Shown here in pieces: positions 35,351 through 45,701 of a DNA stretch of 64,000 nucleotides; positions within the stretch are counted from its first letter, which is position 1; each line of letters opens with the position of its first letter. The translations under genes and the position numbers were made by a program. The notes beneath the pieces were generated by a model. That model saw nothing but the letters and a program-made list of their open reading frames with translations. It ran no database searches and had not been told where the DNA came from. The stretch comes from Saccharopolyspora ipomoeae. GTDB lineage: Bacteria > Actinomycetota > Actinomycetes > Mycobacteriales > Pseudonocardiaceae. The DNA lies in contig NZ_JASAOF010000016.1 of NCBI RefSeq assembly GCF_029952525.1, positions 78,619 to 142,618 of the forward strand, written 5' to 3'.

Positions 35351-35953
35351 TCAGTTGAGCTTGACGTCGCCCGGGTGCGTGGCGAGGAACGCGAGCGGTG
35401 GGCCCTGCCTGCGAAGGACTCTCGACCAGAGCTCGTCGTCGGGGTCGGCGATGACGTCGTCGGGCAGCGCCGGGACGACCAGCCAGTCGCCGCGCTCGAT
35501 CTCCCCGGCCAGCTGGCCCGCGTCCCACCCCGAGTAGCCGGCGAAGAACCGCAGCCCGCGCGCCCGGGGCGCCAGCGCCTCCGGGTCGCCGTCCAGGTCG
35601 ACCATCCCGACGGGTCCGCGCACGCCGACCACGCCGTCGACCGCCGCGACGTCCTCGCCCGCGCGCAACGTCGCCAGGCAGATCGCGGTGCGCTGCTCGA
35701 CCGGTCCGCCCACGAACAGCGACTGGGGGAGCGTCGCGTGATCGCCCCACTTCGGGAGCACGTCGTGCACGGCGACCTCGCTGGGCCGGTTGAGCACGAC
35801 CCCGAGGGTGCCCTCCGAGCGGTGGTGGATGACGTAGACGACGGTTCGCCGGAAGTTCTTGTCCATCAGCTGCGGAGCAGCGACCAGCAGCGTCCCCGGC
35901 TCCACCCCAGCATCTGGGCTCACAGCGTCTGGGCCCACAGCGTCTGATCCCAC
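35351..35953 (-). CDS. yqgE: UPF0301 / YqgE (AlgH) family protein
   Basis: A 200-residue protein of the YqgE/AlgH family, recognised by GTLLVAAPQLMDKNFRRTVV, EGTLGVVLNRPSEV, LFVGGPVEQRTAIC and RFFAGYSGWDAGQLAGEI. The function is unknown. GTG 35953 is the longest start; GGAGG lies too close to it, so one of the GTG codons at 35938 or 35923 may be used. The N-terminal DNA is a 15-bp tandem repeat (SDAV-GPDAV-SPDAG). The stop codon lies 16 bp from the end of repeat element copy C. Confidence 0.93.
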   Translation of the reverse strand: MGSDAVGPDAVSPDAGVEPGTLLVAAPQLMDKNFRRTVVYVIHHRSEGTLGVVLNRPSEVAVHDVLPKWGDHATLPQSLFVGGPVEQRTAICLATLRAGEDVAAVDGVVGVRGPVGMVDLDGDPEALAPRARGLRFFAGYSGWDAGQLAGEIERGDWLVVPALPDDVIADPDDELWSRVLRRQGPPLAFLATHPGDVKLN

Positions 35954-36035
35954 CTCCGCATGATCTCACCGGATCACCGGAGCTGACCCCGTCCTCGCGC
36001 AACAAGATGGGCGGAAAACCGGGAGAAGATACGAA

Positions 36036-36079
36036 TGAGTGGTGACCAGTGAGCATTACTCCTCACCAATCACCACTCA
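36036..36079 (-). terminator. Hairpin downstream of cca
   Basis: TGAGTGGTGA (36036-36045) pairs perfectly with TCACCACTCA (36070-36079), with a nested GTGAG/CTCAC inside. It lies 25 bp after the cca stop on the minus strand. There is no T-run. ATTACT inside and AGTAGTAAT just outside allow a competing pairing. Probably a terminator. Confidence 0.55.
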
Positions 36080-36104
36080 GTAGTAATAGCGAACTTGCTC
36101 CAGG

Positions 36105-37589
36105 TCACTGACCTGCGTTTTCGATGCCCTGCTCGCGGGCCCAGCGGTGCAGTTCCGCGATCGCTTCCTCGCGCGACATGGGTCCGCGGTCCAGCCGGAG
36201 CTCCTTGAGGTGCTTCCACGCCCGCCCCACGACCGGCCCCGGATCGACGCCGAGCAGCTGCATGATCTCGTTGCCGTCGAGGTCCGGGCGGACCTTCGCC
36301 AGGTCCTCCTCGGCCGCGATCCGGTCGATCCGCTCCTCCAGGTCGTCGTAGGCGCGCTGCAGCGCGTTGGCCTTGCGCTTGTTGCGGGTCGTGCAGTCGG
36401 CGCGCACCAGCTTGTGCAGCCGGGTCAGCAGCGGGCCCGCGTCGTTGACGTAGCGGCGCACCGCCGAGTCCGTCCACTGCCCGTCGCTGTAGCCGTGGAA
36501 CCGCAGGTGCAGGAACACCAGGTCCGAGACCTGGTTGATGACGTCCTTCGGGTAGCGCAGCGCGCGCAGCCGCTTGCGGGTCATCTTCGCCCCGACCACC
36601 TCGTGGTGGTGGAAGCTCACCCCGCCGCCGGGCTCGAAGCGCCGGGTCGCGGGCTTGCCGATGTCGTGCAGCAGCGCGGCCAGCCGCAGCACCAGGTCCG
36701 GCTCGGCGTCCGGATCGGCGGCCCGCTCCAGGTCGATGGCCTGGTCCAGCACCGTCAGCGAGTGGCTGTAGACGTCCTTGTGCTGGTGGTGCTCGTCGAT
36801 CTCCAGCTTCATCGCGGGCACCTCGGGCAGCACGTGCTCGGCCAGCCCGGAGTCCACCAGCAGCTCCACGCCCCGCCGCGGGAACTCGCCGCACAGCAGC
36901 TTCGACAGCTCCACCTGCACGCGCTCCGGCGTGATCCGGGCGATCTCGGCGGACATGGCGGTCATCGCCTCGACCACGCGGTCGCTGGGGGTGAAGCCGA
37001 GCTGGGCGACGAAGCGGGCCGCGCGCAGCATCCGCAGCGGGTCGTCGGCGAAGGAGTCCTCCGGCGCGGCCGGGGTGTCCAGCCGCCGCTCGACCAGGTC
37101 GGTCATGCCGCCGTGCAGGTCGACGAAGGTGCGCGCGGGCAGCTCGATGGCCATCGCGTTGACGGTGAAGTCGCGGCGCACCAGGTCGCCGGAGATGGAG
37201 TCGCCGAAGGCCACCTCGGGGTTGCGCCCGACGCGGTCGTAGCTGTCGGCGCGGAAGGTGGTGATCTCCACCGTCGTGCCGTGCCGGAAGGCGCCGAGCG
37301 TGCCGAACTGGATGCCGGTGTCCCAGATCGTCTCCGCCCACCCGGTCAGCAGCTCGCGGACCCGCTCGGGGTGGGCGTCGGTGGTGAAGTCCAGGTCCGT
37401 GCCCAGGCGTCCCAGCAGCGCGTCCCGCACGCTGCCGCCCACCAGGTAGAGCCGGTGACCGGCGGCGGCGAAGCGCTCACCCAGCTCCTCGGCGACCGGT
37501 GCGACCTTGATCAGCTCGACGACCGCGTTGCGCTGGGCGTCGAGCTCGGAGGAGGTCTGAGGGGTACCGGGTTGCTGCTTGGTGGACAC
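36105..37589 (-). CDS. cca: CCA tRNA nucleotidyltransferase
   Basis: A 494-residue class II nucleotidyltransferase that adds or repairs the 3' CCA of tRNA. The head domain has [15 protein letters not shown] and [14 protein letters not shown] (catalytic Asp pair), then [17 protein letters not shown]. The C-terminal half carries an HD domain ([26 protein letters not shown]) as in the mycobacterial PcnA (Rv3907c). It is divergent from the Nudix gene as in M. tuberculosis. Start ATG/GTG at 37589 has a reasonable RBS (CCCTGGTG). Confidence 0.95.
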   Translation of the reverse strand: MSTKQQPGTPQTSSELDAQRNAVVELIKVAPVAEELGERFAAAGHRLYLVGGSVRDALLGRLGTDLDFTTDAHPERVRELLTGWAETIWDTGIQFGTLGAFRHGTTVEITTFRADSYDRVGRNPEVAFGDSISGDLVRRDFTVNAMAIELPARTFVDLHGGMTDLVERRLDTPAAPEDSFADDPLRMLRAARFVAQLGFTPSDRVVEAMTAMSAEIARITPERVQVELSKLLCGEFPRRGVELLVDSGLAEHVLPEVPAMKLEIDEHHQHKDVYSHSLTVLDQAIDLERAADPDAEPDLVLRLAALLHDIGKPATRRFEPGGGVSFHHHEVVGAKMTRKRLRALRYPKDVINQVSDLVFLHLRFHGYSDGQWTDSAVRRYVNDAGPLLTRLHKLVRADCTTRNKRKANALQRAYDDLEERIDRIAAEEDLAKVRPDLDGNEIMQLLGVDPGPVVGRAWKHLKELRLDRGPMSREEAIAELHRWAREQGIENAGQ

Positions 37590-37703
37590 GATTCACCAGG
37601 GTATCGGCCGGGTGAGACCACCCACGACGCGCGCCCGAGGTTCCACCGGCCGGGGCCCGTGCGAGACGACCACGCGATCCGACCAAGCACTACCATCGGG
37701 GCC

Positions 37704-38282
37704 ATGCCCCCGTCGCCCGGCCGCTCCGGCGGTTCCCAGCCGGGGCGTCGGAACCGGCGCCGGCGGCGTCGGCTGCGGACGGTCGACGAGACCTCGGCCG
37801 GCGGACTGGTGATCGACGGCGATCACGGGCTGGCTGCGATCATCGGGAGGCTGGATCGCAGGGGGCGGCTGTTGTGGTCGTTGCCGAAGGGGCACATCGA
37901 GCCTGGTGAGACGCCGGAGCAGACCGCGGTGCGCGAGGTCGCCGAGGAGACCGGCATCATCGGCCGCGTGGTGACCGCGATCGGCACCATCGATTACTGG
38001 TTCGTCGCAGGGAATCGGCGAATCCACAAGACCGTTCACCACTTCCTGCTGGACGCGGTGGGCGGAGAGCTGTCCGACGAGGACGTGGAGGTCACCGAGG
38101 TGGCGTGGGTGCCGCTCGGTGAGCTGGACGAGGTGTTGGCCTACGCCGACGAACGCCGGCTGGTGCGCCGGGCCCTGAGCCTGCGCGACCGCGGCGAGCG
38201 CGACGGCGGCGCGGACGGTCTCGCGGGAGGCGAGCGCCTCGGGGCACGACCGACGAGAGGGAGCGGGACGGAGCAGACGTGA
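37704..38282 (+). CDS. Nudix hydrolase (MutT4-like)
   Basis: A 192-residue protein with a perfect Nudix box, [20 protein letters not shown] followed by TGI. A basic Arg-rich N-terminus ([12 protein letters not shown]) precedes the fold. It corresponds in position to Rv3908 (MutT4). The substrate may be an oxidised or alarmone-type nucleotide; sequence alone does not say. TACCAT lies 9 bases upstream of ATG 37704, suggesting a very short leader. The stop overlaps the next gene by GTGA, so the Nudix-DUF6049-murJ genes form an operon. Confidence 0.93.
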   Translation: MPPSPGRSGGSQPGRRNRRRRRRLRTVDETSAGGLVIDGDHGLAAIIGRLDRRGRLLWSLPKGHIEPGETPEQTAVREVAEETGIIGRVVTAIGTIDYWFVAGNRRIHKTVHHFLLDAVGGELSDEDVEVTEVAWVPLGELDEVLAYADERRLVRRALSLRDRGERDGGADGLAGGERLGARPTRGSGTEQT

Positions 38283-40504
38283 GGTTTCTGCTGGCCGCGC
38301 TGTGCGCGGTGCTGTTGTTCGCGATGCTGCCGGTCACCCAGGCGACCGCGCAGAGCGGCAACTCAGCCGACTTCGACGTGACCAAGGTCACGCCATCGGT
38401 GGTGGGTGGCGGATCTCCGGGAGAGGTCGTCGTCAGCGGCACGCTGACCAACCGCAGCGGCCGCGCGCTCACCGGGATCCAGGCCCACGTCGAGCGCGGC
38501 GCACCGCCCACCAGCGAACCCGCCGTGCAGCGCGCCATCCGCGAGGGCTCCAACGGCATCAGCGAGCCCGCCTCCACCCCGATCGCCGACCGGCTCGAAC
38601 CCGGCCAGTCGACCCCCGTCCAGATCCGCGTCCCGCTGACCGGCGCGAACTCGCTGCAGCTCAGCCAGCCCGGCGTCTACCCGCTGCTGGTCGAGATCCA
38701 GGCCGGGCGCACCAGCGTCGCCGAGACCCAGTTCCTGCTGCCGGTCACCGCGGTTCCCGGCCAGCCGCCGATGCGGCCCGCGCAGGCCACCCCGACGAGC
38801 CTGATCGTGCCGATCGTCGACACCCCGCGCCTGGAGCGCGAGGCGCTGCCCGGCGGTCGCGCGGTGCTCGTCGACGACCAGCTGTCCACCTCGCTCGCGC
38901 CCGGCGGGCGGCTCTACGACCTCGTGCAAGCCATCAGCGACAGCGCCCCCGCCGGGTCCTCGCTGGGCAACGCGCTGTGCTTCGCCATCGACCCGGACCT
39001 GCTCATCACCGCCAAGGCGATGCAGGGCGGCTACCAGGTCCGCCAGCCCAACGGCAGCCTCGTCGAGGGCATCGGCCGCTCCGCCGCCGACCTGTGGCTG
39101 ACCAAGCTCCGCCAGGCCACCACCGGCCGCTGCGTCATCCCGCTGCCCTACGCCGACGCCGACGTCGTCGCGCTCGGCCGCGCCGGGCTGCCCGACCTGG
39201 TCAACGGCGCGATGGACGGTTCCCAGCTGCTCAGCGCGCCGGACGGGCTCGGCGTCGACCCCCGCGACGTGCTGTGGCCGATCGAGGGCGCGATCGCCGA
39301 CCCGAAGGCCGGCGACCTGCCGTCGACGATGCTGCTCGACACGCGCGCGATGAACATCCCGGTCGGCTCGCTGACCCCGGTCAAGCTGCGCGGCAGCAAC
39401 ACCACCGCCATCCCGATCGACCCGCTGATGGCCTCCGCGCTGGACCCGAACCGCGACACCCAGCAGGAGGTCACCCAGCCCTCGCCGCCCGGCGGCGGGT
39501 CGCTGACCTCGCAGAACGCGCTCGGCGCGCTCGCGTTCCGGGCCACCGGCGGCTACATCCCCAACGCCACCTCGGTGCTGGCGCCGCCGCGCCGCTGGAA
39601 CATGCGCGCCGACGACCTGCGCGGCCTGCTCACCGGGCTGTCCAAGCTCGACGCCGACGGCCTGATCCGGCTCACCGCGCTGCCCGAGCCGAACCCCGCG
39701 ACGCTCTCCGAGGCCGACCTGACCTACCCGGTGCAGGCCGGCGGCTCGGAGATCCCGCGCGAGGTGATCGACCAGCTCGCCGCGCAGAACTTCAAGGTCG
39801 GCGACCTGGCCCGATCCTCGGAGTCGGACCGCGCCCAGACCGTCGAACCCGGCCGGGTCACGACCCCGCTGCGCAACGGTCTGCTGCACGGCGTCTCCAG
39901 CGCCTGGCGCGGGAACTCCGGCGCGGCCGAGGACTGGGTGCGCCGCGCGAGCTCGCCGATCAGGGACATGCTCGGCAAGGTCCGCATCGAGGAGTACCCG
40001 GGCACCACCAACCGGCTGTCCTCGGACAGCCCGATCCCGGTCACCGTGGTCAACGACCTGCCGTTCACCGTCGGCATCCGGTTCAAGATCCCGAACGTGC
40101 CCGGCGTCGAGGTGCAGCACGACTTCGGCGGCGGCCTGGCCACCGTGCCCGCCAACGGGCGGCGGCAGTTCATGCTGGAGGCCTCCGCGCAGCGCGCCGG
40201 CCGGTTCATGGTCGACATCAGCGTCACCGCCGGCGCGGGCACCCCGCTGGGCGCCTCCAAGCGGATGCCGATGGAGTCCACCGAGTACGGCGCGCTGATC
40301 CCGTGGCTGACCGGCATCGCCGGGGCCGTGCTGGTGCTGCTGTCGGTGCGCCGGATCCTGAACAAGGCCAGGGCCCGCCGCGAGCGCAAGACCGCAGCTC
40401 AGCAGGCGGCCGACGCGGCTCAGACGCAGCCGCTCGCGCACGCCGTCACCGGCACCCCCGCCGCGCAGCGGCCCACCACCGAAGGCGACCGCGACCGGGG
40501 CTGA
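38279..40504 (+). CDS. DUF6049 secreted/membrane-anchored protein
   Basis: A 741-residue homologue of Rv3909, always next to MurJ in actinobacteria. It has an N-terminal signal peptide ([18 protein letters not shown], then TQATAQS), a large extracytoplasmic region ([20 protein letters not shown] at its start, an Ig-like domain near residues 560-640), one C-terminal transmembrane helix ([18 protein letters not shown]) and a short basic cytoplasmic tail. The role is unknown; conserved linkage to MurJ implies envelope biogenesis. Translation is coupled to the Nudix gene (GTGA) and murJ follows after 60 bp. Confidence 0.9.
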   Translation: MRFLLAALCAVLLFAMLPVTQATAQSGNSADFDVTKVTPSVVGGGSPGEVVVSGTLTNRSGRALTGIQAHVERGAPPTSEPAVQRAIREGSNGISEPASTPIADRLEPGQSTPVQIRVPLTGANSLQLSQPGVYPLLVEIQAGRTSVAETQFLLPVTAVPGQPPMRPAQATPTSLIVPIVDTPRLEREALPGGRAVLVDDQLSTSLAPGGRLYDLVQAISDSAPAGSSLGNALCFAIDPDLLITAKAMQGGYQVRQPNGSLVEGIGRSAADLWLTKLRQATTGRCVIPLPYADADVVALGRAGLPDLVNGAMDGSQLLSAPDGLGVDPRDVLWPIEGAIADPKAGDLPSTMLLDTRAMNIPVGSLTPVKLRGSNTTAIPIDPLMASALDPNRDTQQEVTQPSPPGGGSLTSQNALGALAFRATGGYIPNATSVLAPPRRWNMRADDLRGLLTGLSKLDADGLIRLTALPEPNPATLSEADLTYPVQAGGSEIPREVIDQLAAQNFKVGDLARSSESDRAQTVEPGRVTTPLRNGLLHGVSSAWRGNSGAAEDWVRRASSPIRDMLGKVRIEEYPGTTNRLSSDSPIPVTVVNDLPFTVGIRFKIPNVPGVEVQHDFGGGLATVPANGRRQFMLEASAQRAGRFMVDISVTAGAGTPLGASKRMPMESTEYGALIPWLTGIAGAVLVLLSVRRILNKARARRERKTAAQQAADAAQTQPLAHAVTGTPAAQRPTTEGDRDRG

Positions 40505-40564
40505 GATCCTGGTGCGCACGTCCCGGAACGCCGGGCGGCGCAGGCGCGGGTAAGGATTGAGGTA

Positions 40565-42382
40565 GTGAACCGACACGATCCCAGGGGGTCCGGCGGGCAG
40601 CACGACAGCCCGACGATGCCGATCAACCGCAACCCGCGGCAGGGGCAGGCGGGCCCGAACGAGCGGCACGGCTGGCACGTCGCCGAGACGCAGCCGATCT
40701 CCGCCATCCCCGCCGAGCCCGGACCGGACCAGGCCTTCGAGCAGTCCGCCGAGCAGACCCAGGTCATCCGGCCGGTGTCGCCGGGCAAGCCGTCGCTGCT
40801 CAAGGCCAGCGGTTCGATGGCCATCGCCACCCTGATCAGCCGGATCACCGGCTTCCTCTGGAAGCTGCTGCTGGCGTTCGCGGTCGGCTTCGGCGTCGTC
40901 AACGACTCGTTCAACGTCTCCAACACGCTGCCCAACAGCATCTTCGAGCTGCTCATCGGTGGCGTGCTGACCAGCGTCGTGGTGCCGGTGCTGGTGCGCT
41001 CGCAGAAGGCCGACGCCGACGGCGGCCAGCGGTTCGTGCAGCAGATGATGACGCTGGCCGTGGTGGTGCTGGGCATCGGCACGCTCATCGCCGTCGTCGC
41101 CGCGCCGCTGCTGACCTGGATCTTCGTCACCGAGTCGGACACCTCGAACACCGAGCTGGTCAACGTCCTGGCCTACCTGCTGCTGCCGCAGATCTTCTTC
41201 TACGGCCTGTCCGCGCTGGCCGGCGCGATCCTGCAGTCCAAGCAGATCTTCAGCCCGCCGGCCTGGGCGCCGGTGGTCAACAACCTGGTCGTGATCGTCA
41301 CGATCGGCGTGTACATGCTGCTGCCGGGCCAGATGTCGCTGAACCCCGTGTCGATGACCGACGCGCACGTGCTGGTGCTCGGCATCGGCGTCACGCTCGG
41401 CGTCGTCAGCCAGGCCGCGATCCAGATCCCGGCGCTGCGCTCGACCGGTTTCACCTTCCGCTGGCGCTGGGGCTGGGACTCGCGGCTGTCGGAGTTCGGC
41501 GGACTGGCGCTGTGGATGCTGGCCTACGTCGCGATCAGCCAGGTCGGCCTGGTCGCGCTGAGCCGCGTGGCCTTCACCGGTGACGAGGGCGGCTGGTCGA
41601 CCTACAACTACGTCTGGATGCTGCTGCAGCTGCCCTACGGCGTCATCGGCTTCTCGATCATGACCGCGATCCTGCCGCGGATGTCGGCGGCAGCTGCGGA
41701 CGAGGACTACGCCAAGGTGATCGACGACCTGTCGCTGGGCAACCGGCTGTCGACGGTGACCCTGATGCCGGTCAGCGCGGTCATGACGGCGCTGGGCGTG
41801 CCGCTGGCGCTGTCCCTGTTCGCGCTGCGCGGCGAGACCGGCTCGGCCACGACGCTCGGTGTGGCGCTGGCGATTTCGGCCTTCGGCGTGCTGCCGTACG
41901 CGTTGACGATGATGCAGATGCGGACGTTCAACGCGCTCAGCGACGCCCGCACCCCGACGCTGATCATGGTCGTGATGACCGCGGCGAAGGTGCTGCTGGC
42001 GATCCTCGTCGCGGCGATCCTGCCGTCCGATCAGATCGTCTACGGCCTGACCTTCGTCAACTCCTTCACGTTCATCGTCGGGTGGTTGGTCGGCGAGGCC
42101 TGGCTGCGGCACCGGCTCGGACCGCTCGGCAGCGGCCGATTCCTGGCCACAGCGGGGAAATCGCTGGTCGCCTCGGTGATCGGCGGACTCGCCGCGTGGG
42201 GTGTCGCCGTCGGCGTCGACGCGCTGATCCCGGGTGCGGCCGGGGCGGGGACCGGGTGGCTGCAGCTGCTGATCGGCAGCGCCGTCGGGTTCGCGGTGAT
42301 CTTCGGGTTGATGTCCATGCTTCGAGTGGCGGAACTTCAGCCTGCGATCGGGCGCCTCACCGGTTTGCTACGTCGTCGCTGA
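40565..42382 (+). CDS. murJ: Lipid II flippase MurJ (MviN)
   Basis: A 605-residue member of the MOP superfamily with 14 predicted membrane helices after an ~80-residue cytoplasmic N-terminus. Family motifs include GSMAIATLISRITGFLWKLL, FNVSNTLPNSIFELLIGGVL, and RMSAAAADEDYAKVIDDLSL near the middle. It flips the lipid-linked peptidoglycan precursor across the membrane. In M. tuberculosis the equivalent (Rv3910) continues into a pseudokinase and an extracellular domain. Here the flippase ends after helix 14 and those parts are a separate gene 84 bp downstream. Start GTG 40565. Confidence 0.95.
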   Translation: MNRHDPRGSGGQHDSPTMPINRNPRQGQAGPNERHGWHVAETQPISAIPAEPGPDQAFEQSAEQTQVIRPVSPGKPSLLKASGSMAIATLISRITGFLWKLLLAFAVGFGVVNDSFNVSNTLPNSIFELLIGGVLTSVVVPVLVRSQKADADGGQRFVQQMMTLAVVVLGIGTLIAVVAAPLLTWIFVTESDTSNTELVNVLAYLLLPQIFFYGLSALAGAILQSKQIFSPPAWAPVVNNLVVIVTIGVYMLLPGQMSLNPVSMTDAHVLVLGIGVTLGVVSQAAIQIPALRSTGFTFRWRWGWDSRLSEFGGLALWMLAYVAISQVGLVALSRVAFTGDEGGWSTYNYVWMLLQLPYGVIGFSIMTAILPRMSAAAADEDYAKVIDDLSLGNRLSTVTLMPVSAVMTALGVPLALSLFALRGETGSATTLGVALAISAFGVLPYALTMMQMRTFNALSDARTPTLIMVVMTAAKVLLAILVAAILPSDQIVYGLTFVNSFTFIVGWLVGEAWLRHRLGPLGSGRFLATAGKSLVASVIGGLAAWGVAVGVDALIPGAAGAGTGWLQLLIGSAVGFAVIFGLMSMLRVAELQPAIGRLTGLLRRR

Positions 42383-42466
42383 CTTTCACGTCACGTACCC
42401 TCGTCTACGAAGTCTCCTTCCGTGAGGGCAACCCGTAGGCGGACCGGAAGGAGCGGGAGAGGGAAG

Positions 42467-44029
42467 GTGACCAGCAAACCCACCGAGCGGATCGCGGCGG
42501 ACAGCGACGACGAACCGGGAGCCGATGCTCCGGCGGAGCAGCTCACACCGGGCCGGGTCTTGGACCACGGCCGGTATCGGCTGCTCTCCCAAGTCGGCTC
42601 GGACGAACGCTGCAACGCAGAACTGTGGCGTGCCAAGGACGGAGTCCTCGGCCGCGACGTCGCGCTGACGATCCTGGTCGGGGATCGCGCGGACGCCGAG
42701 GCCGCCACCAACGCGCGACGCACCCTGGAACGCGCGATGCACGCCAGCACCTTCAACCACGTCGGCGTCGCGCGGGTGCTCGACGTCGTCACCTCGTCCG
42801 CAGGCGACCCGCCCGGAGTCCTCGGTCTGGTCATCGCCGAGTGGACCCACGGCACCGATCTGCTGGACCTGGTCGCCGAGGGCCCGCTGCCGCCCGGAAC
42901 CGCCGCCCGGCTGATGCAGCCGCTGGCCGCGGCCGTCGAGGCGGCGCACCACGCCGGTCTCGTCCTCGGGGCCGATCACCCGCAGCGCATCCGGGTCACG
43001 CCGGAGGGCGAAGTGCGGATGGCGTTCCCGGGTCCGCTGGCGCACGCCACCTCCAGCGACGACGTGCGGGGGCTCGGCGCCGCGCTGTACCTGCTGCTCA
43101 CCGGGCGCTGGGCGCTGGGCGACGCGCCCGAGGGACTGCCGGCGGCACCGACCGGACCGGACGGGAACCTCGTCGCGCCGCGCACGCTGCGCCCGACCGT
43201 GCCGATGGAGCTGTCCACCGTCGCGGTCCGCGCGCTCGGCAACCCGGACTCGACCGGCACCACCGGGGGAGTCCGCACCGGTGCCGCCGTGCTGCGGGTG
43301 CTGGAGCAGTACGCGACCTACGAGCCGACCAACACCCTGTCCAACGGCGCCCCGCCCGCCGAGTCCAACGAGGTGTGGCGGCGCGAGGACCCGAAGCCGG
43401 ACAAGACGCGGAACAAGAAGCTCGCGGTCAGCGTCGGCGTGCTCGCGGTGGCGACGATCCTGGTGATCGGCTGGATCGCGGTCGGCGTGATCGGCATCTT
43501 CACCGAGTCGAACCAGTCCAGCGGCACGGGCACGGTGATCAGCGGCAACAACCCGGGGACCTCCGCCCAGCAACCGTCCCCGCAGGCGGCACCGGTGCGG
43601 ATCTCGGAGGGCACGTCGTTCACGGCGCAGGGCAATCCGGACGCGCCCGCGCGGATCAACAACCTCTTCGACGGCGACCCGAGCACCTACTGGTCGACCT
43701 TCGGCTACTTCCAGCAGCTGGGCCCCGGCGGCATCAACACCGCCACCGGTGCCGTGCTGACCCTGGAGCGCCCTGCGGTGCTGCAGCAGGTCGTCATCAA
43801 CTCGCCGAGCGCCGGTTCCAAGGTGGAGATCCGCCAGGTCGACGGCTCGCCGAGCATGAACTCCAAGCTGCTGGGCAGCGCGACCCTCAACTCCGGTGAC
43901 ACGCCGATCAAGCTGGAGGCGGTCGCCCCGAGCAGCAAGATCATGGTGGTGCTCACCCAGCTCGCGCAGGACGGCGGCGAGTACAGCTCCAAGATCAACG
44001 AGATCACGGTCTCCGGAAGCGCCGCCTGA
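42467..44029 (+). CDS. MurJ-associated pseudokinase with extracellular discoidin-like domain
   Basis: A 520-residue protein from GTG 42467 (RBS GGGAGAGGGAAG). Residues ~30-270 form a kinase-like fold (GRYRLLSQVGSDERCNAELW; SDDVRGLGAALYLLLTGRW) in which the HRD catalytic loop and DFG are missing (AHHAGLVLGADHPQRIRV), so it is a pseudokinase. A membrane helix (KLAVSVGVLAVATILVIG) and a C-terminal F5/8-type carbohydrate-binding fold (RINNLFDGDPSTYWSTFGYF) follow. This is the C-terminal half of mycobacterial Rv3910 as an independent protein. There the pseudokinase is a PknB substrate that recruits FhaA. Thr residues before the membrane (EPTNTLS) are candidate sites; that is inference. Confidence 0.9.
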   Translation: MTSKPTERIAADSDDEPGADAPAEQLTPGRVLDHGRYRLLSQVGSDERCNAELWRAKDGVLGRDVALTILVGDRADAEAATNARRTLERAMHASTFNHVGVARVLDVVTSSAGDPPGVLGLVIAEWTHGTDLLDLVAEGPLPPGTAARLMQPLAAAVEAAHHAGLVLGADHPQRIRVTPEGEVRMAFPGPLAHATSSDDVRGLGAALYLLLTGRWALGDAPEGLPAAPTGPDGNLVAPRTLRPTVPMELSTVAVRALGNPDSTGTTGGVRTGAAVLRVLEQYATYEPTNTLSNGAPPAESNEVWRREDPKPDKTRNKKLAVSVGVLAVATILVIGWIAVGVIGIFTESNQSSGTGTVISGNNPGTSAQQPSPQAAPVRISEGTSFTAQGNPDAPARINNLFDGDPSTYWSTFGYFQQLGPGGINTATGAVLTLERPAVLQQVVINSPSAGSKVEIRQVDGSPSMNSKLLGSATLNSGDTPIKLEAVAPSSKIMVVLTQLAQDGGEYSSKINEITVSGSAA

Positions 44030-44045
44030 CCGGGAGAACCCGACG

Positions 44046-44081
44046 AAGCGGATGTGATCGCAGTCACGATCACATCCGCTT
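44046..44081 (+). terminator. Terminator after the pseudokinase gene
   Basis: A perfect 15-bp stem (44046-44060 with 44067-44081, 6-nt loop) ends in TT and TTC. It separates the murJ operon from sigM. Confidence 0.88.
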
Positions 44082-44162
44082 TCTCGTTGCCGACCAGCGG
44101 AATTCGGTCACAATTCCGCACGCCGCCCTGGCGCCGACTCACGGTCAGTATTGTCTTGAGCC

Positions 44163-44768
44163 GTGTCTGTCCCTGCCCCTTCCGACGCCGAGCTCATCGC
44201 GGCGCACACACACGGGGATCCACATGCGTTCTCCGAGCTCTTCCGACGACATCGGGATCGGCTGTGGGCCGTGGCCCTGCGGACCATGCGCGACCCCGAC
44301 GAAGCGGCGGACGCGCTGCAGGACGCGATGATCTCGGCCTTCCGCAACGCCGCGTCGTTCCGCGCCGAGTCCCAGGTCACCACGTGGCTGCACCGGATCG
44401 TCGTGAACGCCTGCCTGGACCGGATCCGCCGCCGTCAGGCGCGGCCCACGGTCCCGCTGCCGGAGACCGGACCCGAACCGGCGGTCCCGCGCGACGCGAT
44501 CGCCGATCAGGACACCAGAATGGCCGTGCAAGACGCGCTGGCCCAGCTCCCGGAGGACCAGCGCGCCGCGATCGTCCTGGTCGATGTGGAGGGGTATTCG
44601 GTGGCCGAAACCGCCGCGATGCTCGGGGTCGCCGACGGCACCATCAAGAGCCGGTGCGCGCGCGGTCGAGCCAGGCTCGCGAAACTTCTGGGGCACCTGC
44701 GGAACCCAAGTGCAGATGCGAACGTCCCAGATGACGCGATGGCAATGCGTCGACGGGAGGGACGATGA
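44163..44768 (+). CDS. sigM: ECF sigma factor SigM
   Basis: A 201-residue ECF sigma factor: region 2 with ALRTMRDPDEAADALQDAMI and FRAESQVTTWLHRIVVNACL, region 4 with LPEDQRAAIVLVDVEGYSVA followed by ETAAMLGVADGTIKSRCARG. Position between murJ and trxB and the linked downstream anti-sigma gene match SigM (Rv3911). In mycobacteria SigM affects ESX-type secretion and surface genes. The start is GTG 44163. The stop overlaps the anti-sigma start (ATGA 44765-44768), the usual coupling of sigma and anti-sigma. Confidence 0.93.
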   Translation: MSVPAPSDAELIAAHTHGDPHAFSELFRRHRDRLWAVALRTMRDPDEAADALQDAMISAFRNAASFRAESQVTTWLHRIVVNACLDRIRRRQARPTVPLPETGPEPAVPRDAIADQDTRMAVQDALAQLPEDQRAAIVLVDVEGYSVAETAAMLGVADGTIKSRCARGRARLAKLLGHLRNPSADANVPDDAMAMRRREGR

Positions 44769-45613
44769 GTGGGGAGAGCGGGCGCGCGGGGGCGCCGCAG
44801 GGACCTCCTTGGTCCCTGGACCTGCTGGCCGATCTGCACGCGGGAGTGCTGGACGGCCCGACCGCCGACGAGCTGCGCCGCCAGGTCGAGGCCGACCCGG
44901 AGGCACGGGAGATCCTGGCCGCGCTGGACGCCACCAGCGCCGACCTCTCCGACCTGCCCCCGCTGACCATCCCGGACGACGTCTCGGCCCGGATCGACGC
45001 GGCGCTGCAGGACGAGGTCCGCGCCTGGACCGCCGAGCAGGAGCCGACCCGGCCGGTGCCAACGATGTCGACCCCGGTGACCAGCCCGGCAGGCGACTCC
45101 AGCCCGGCAGCTGCGACCGGCGGCTCGGCGCAGGTCGTCGACTTCGCCGCGGCCAAGGCCCGCCGTCGCCGCCGGATGACGCTCGGCGCCGGGCTCGTGG
45201 GCGTCGCGGCGGCCGCGGCGGCGGTGATCTTCGCTGTCCTGCCCGGCACCGGGAGCGACAGCCACACCGCGCAGCCACCGGCCCCGTCGCACCAGCACGG
45301 GAACCAGGGCGCACCGCTGGCCCTCTCCGGCGACCAGGTGCACCTCGACGGGCAGCAGTTCTCGCAGGTCATGTCCTCGGAGCAGTACGTGTCCGCGCTC
45401 GCCGACCCGCAGCAGCTGATCGGCTGCCTGCGGGCCAACGGCGTGCAGGGCGGCACACCGATGGGCGCCCGCGAGATCACCCTCAACGGCAAGCCCGCGC
45501 AGCTGCTGATCCTGCCGGGCGGTGGCCTCGGCAAGTTCCGCCTCTTAGCGGTCGGCCCCGACTGCGCCAGCGGCAACCCCTCGACCATCTCCGACAGCAC
45601 GTTCGGCGGCTAG
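44765..45613 (+). CDS. Putative membrane anti-sigma factor of SigM
   Basis: A 282-residue protein: cytoplasmic N-terminal ~135 residues (LDLLADLHAGVLDGPTADEL), one transmembrane helix (LGAGLVGVAAAAAAVIFAVL) and an extracytoplasmic domain with two Cys (LIGCLRANG, GPDCASGN) that may form a disulfide. It occupies the Rv3912 position and is translationally coupled to sigM, so holding SigM at the membrane is the likely role. The HxxxCxxC zinc motif of ZAS anti-sigmas is absent. The sequence is poorly conserved, so the call rests on context and topology. Confidence 0.85.
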   Translation: MSGESGRAGAPQGPPWSLDLLADLHAGVLDGPTADELRRQVEADPEAREILAALDATSADLSDLPPLTIPDDVSARIDAALQDEVRAWTAEQEPTRPVPTMSTPVTSPAGDSSPAAATGGSAQVVDFAAAKARRRRRMTLGAGLVGVAAAAAAVIFAVLPGTGSDSHTAQPPAPSHQHGNQGAPLALSGDQVHLDGQQFSQVMSSEQYVSALADPQQLIGCLRANGVQGGTPMGAREITLNGKPAQLLILPGGGLGKFRLLAVGPDCASGNPSTISDSTFGG

Positions 45614-45701
45614 GTCGCGGCGTCCGCGACGCGCCCGGTTTCTCCCGCATCGTGGGAGGAGCCGGGCGCGTTGTGCGCTGCAGCACCGGGTCCCGGAGAT
45701 C

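Noticed and set aside
38363..42112. Long minus-strand open frame across DUF6049 and murJ
   Set aside because: Same antisense-shadow effect; composition is Arg/Gln/His-rich and the plus-strand proteins are well supported.
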